64,000 nucleotides of DNA, from contig CAWKLQ010000008.1 of the NCBI GenBank assembly GCA_963850525.1, positions 806,001 to 870,000 on the forward strand, read 5' to 3'. Shown in pieces: positions 62,640 through 64,000 of this stretch (positions within the stretch are counted from its first letter, which is position 1; each line of letters starts with the position of its first letter). The translations under genes were made by a program, and so were the position numbers. The DNA comes from JAEMQF01 sp963850525. Its GTDB lineage: Bacteria > Pseudomonadota > Gammaproteobacteria > Burkholderiales > Burkholderiaceae_C. The notes beneath the pieces were generated by a model, which was not told the origin of the DNA, did not search any database, and was given only the letters and a program-made list of their open reading frames with translations.

Positions 62640-63357
62640 TCGGGACGCGCAAGGTGCTCGCACTGATCCCGGCGCGTCGGCGGCTCCAAGGGCCTGCCAG
62701 GCAAGAACATTCTGCCGGTCGCCGGCCGGCCACTGATCGCCTGGACCATCGACGCGGCGTCTACAGCGCAGTATGTGGACCGCTGCGTCCTCTCGTCCGA
62801 CTCCGAAGAGATCATGTCGGCGGCCCGCGATCTGCGGATGCGAAGCTCCCTTTCGCCGTCCAGCCGAACTCGCGTCGGATACTGCATCATCCATCGACGT
62901 GGTGCTGCATGCCCTCGATCAGTTGCCGGCTCACGATCTGGTGGTGCTGTTGCAGCCGACCTCGCCACTGCGTACTGCCGCCGACATCGATGCGGCGATC
63001 GAGCGATGCGTCGAATCGGACGCACCGTCCTGCGTCTCGGTGACCGTAGTAGAGCAAAGCCCATACTGGATGTACCGCATGAGTGAAACAGGCCGATTAC
63101 GTGCGCTGTTCGAGGGACCACCTACTGCAACCCGCCGCCAGGACTTGCCGCCCGTCTACACACTCAACGGCGCGGTCTTTGTCGCACACTGCGACTGGCT
63201 GCGTGAGAACCGCAGTTTCGTCGGCCCCGATTCCGTCGCGTACGTTATGCCGGCGGTGCGGTCGCTGGACATCGACACGGCCGAGGACTTTGAGGCGTTT
63301 CGACGCGTCGTCGAACGCGCCGTCACGGCGACGACCCCAGCGCCCCGCAAAGCCTGA
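62636..63357 (+). pseudogene. legF: CMP-legionaminate/sialate synthetase with two +1 frameshifts
   Basis: NeuA/LegF-type cytidylyltransferase that activates the nonulosonic acid with CTP. From GTG 62636 the first frame gives VLALIPAR; near 62676-62678 it shifts one base to the expected GGSKGLPGKNILPVAGRPLI. Near 62832-62835 it shifts again to APFRRPAELASDTASSIDVV, then runs through VLLQPTSPLRTAADIDAAI and VYTLNGAVFVAHCDWL to the stop at 63357. Both events look like single added bases. All motifs are present across the three frames. Confidence 0.8.
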
Positions 63358-63405
63358 CACCGGCGCTCCCTCGACACCGGCTTCGAACCCGGCCTTCCCC
63401 GACCC

Positions 63406-63693
63406 ATGGAACACACGGACATTCTCAGGATCATCTACGACAGCGTCGACGAGACGAATCGGCAGCTGCCTGCCGACGGCCAGCTTGAGAAGAGCTTGGA
63501 CACCGCGCTGCTCGGCGACGGCAGCCGACTCGACTCGCTCGGCCTGATCATGTTCCTCGTCTCGTTCGAGGAGGCGCTTGATGCGGTGCATGGCGTGCGC
63601 TTCGACCTGCTGGAGGACGAGTTCCTCAGCGACCCGGAAGGGCCGCTGCGGAACGTCCGTTCCCTGGCCGCGTTCGTTCAGGAGCGATGCTGA
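63406..63693 (+). CDS. Acyl carrier protein-like protein
   Basis: 95 residues with the carrier-protein fold. The attachment serine is in GSRLDSLGLIMFLVSFEEAL (DSL motif), followed by an acidic helix (LLEDEFLSDPEGPLRNVRSL). It is clearly different from the fatty-acid AcpP at 37319-37561, so it is a dedicated carrier. Its place after the nonulosonic acid genes and immediately before an FkbH-like gene suggests it carries an acyl group for glycan decoration. Confidence 0.8.
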   Translation: MEHTDILRIIYDSVDETNRQLPADGQLEKSLDTALLGDGSRLDSLGLIMFLVSFEEALDAVHGVRFDLLEDEFLSDPEGPLRNVRSLAAFVQERC

Positions 63694-63694
63694 C

Positions 63695-64000
63695 TTGGCA
63701 ACCGAGAAACTCCTGCTCCTGAGCGACTTCAACGTCGACGTTCTTGGCCGCTACGCTGCCAAGGCCGAGTCGTTCGCGGGCTATCAATGCGCCGTGGCGC
63801 CGTATGGTCAGGTGTACCAGACGCTTTCCGGTGCGCCCGACGAAGGCATCGCCGCGGCGATCGTCTGGACTCTACCGACAGGCGTCATTCCTTCGTTCGC
63901 CAGGGCCGCCAACTTCGAGGCGATCGACGCCGAGCAATGCCTTACCGAAGTCGACCAGTTCGCCGATCTCGTCGCAGCCTACGCACGGGAGCTTCGGTTC
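63695..64000 (+). CDS. FkbH/HAD-IIIC-like protein, N-terminal part (partial)
   Basis: The frame is open from TTG 63695 to the right edge (102 codons). It reads LLLLSDFNVDVLGRYAAKAE, APYGQVYQTLSG, AAIVWTLPTGVIPSF and LTEVDQFADLVAAYARELRF. This pattern of a short S-D-F-N strand, the APYGQV loop and the A-A-V-W-T strand resembles the N-terminal domain of FkbH-like HAD-IIIC proteins that act on carrier-protein-bound groups. The HAD domain itself would be outside the window, so the assignment is tentative. It starts two bases after the carrier-protein stop. Confidence 0.5.
   Translation, partial: MATEKLLLLSDFNVDVLGRYAAKAESFAGYQCAVAPYGQVYQTLSGAPDEGIAAAIVWTLPTGVIPSFARAANFEAIDAEQCLTEVDQFADLVAAYARELRF

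Overview
The window is a high-GC chromosomal segment whose gene order is that of a betaproteobacterium in the order Burkholderiales. The main support is the block yceD-rpmF-plsX-fabHDG-acpP-fabF-rpoE-rseA-rseB-degP-lepA-lepB-DUF4845-rnc-era-recO-pdxJ-acpS-nagZ, the divergent rluC/rne pair, and a urt/ure nitrogen locus. I cannot fix genus or species from sequence alone. No tRNA, rRNA, CRISPR array, phage or complete insertion sequence was seen.

Bases 1-14.6 kb are a urea locus. The end of a sensor kinase (3-293) faces urtABCDE (minus strand), a urea ABC importer. Urease structural genes ureABC run divergently. The 323-base gap between them carries two back-to-back sigma-54 (-24/-12) promoters, which points to nitrogen-limitation control. 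Two REP-doublet (REPIN-like) elements sit inside the urt operon, one of them read through at the start of urtC. The accessory genes ureE, ureF and ureG are separated from ureABC by a sugar kinase, a flavoprotein and a cyclopropane-fatty-acid synthase. No ureD is present in the window.

Bases 14.6-45.3 kb are housekeeping: sppA, a Rieske protein, a HAD phosphatase, rluC, rne, a redoxin/2OG-oxygenase fusion, nagZ-acpS-pdxJ-recO, era-rnc-DUF4845-lepB-lepA, the sigma-E envelope-stress operon (rpoE-rseA-rseB-degP), the fatty-acid synthesis cluster, maf, an RsmI-like methylase and rhlE. Many neighbours overlap by ATGA/GTGA, so they are probably translationally coupled. The degP-lepA gap holds a terminator, a possible small RNA, DnaA-box-like sites and hairpins in the lepA leader.

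Bases 45.4-64.0 kb are a surface-polysaccharide or glycan locus. First come dTDP-rhamnose genes with ugd (rfbB-ugd-rfbD-rfbA-rfbC). In the middle of this set, rfbA is duplicated. Between the two copies lie a broken rfbC, a VapBC toxin-antitoxin pair and an MntA/HepT (MNT-HEPN) pair. Next are an EPS-associated MarR regulator, three WbpB/WbpD/WbpE-like genes for a diacetamido-uronic-acid sugar, and a legionaminic-acid-like nonulosonic acid set (legB, legC, legG, legI, a NeuD/LegH-like acetyltransferase, a PtmE-like guanylyltransferase, legF). legG and legF each carry two +1 frameshifts. The window ends in an acyl carrier protein and the start of an FkbH-like protein, suggesting an acyl decoration branch.
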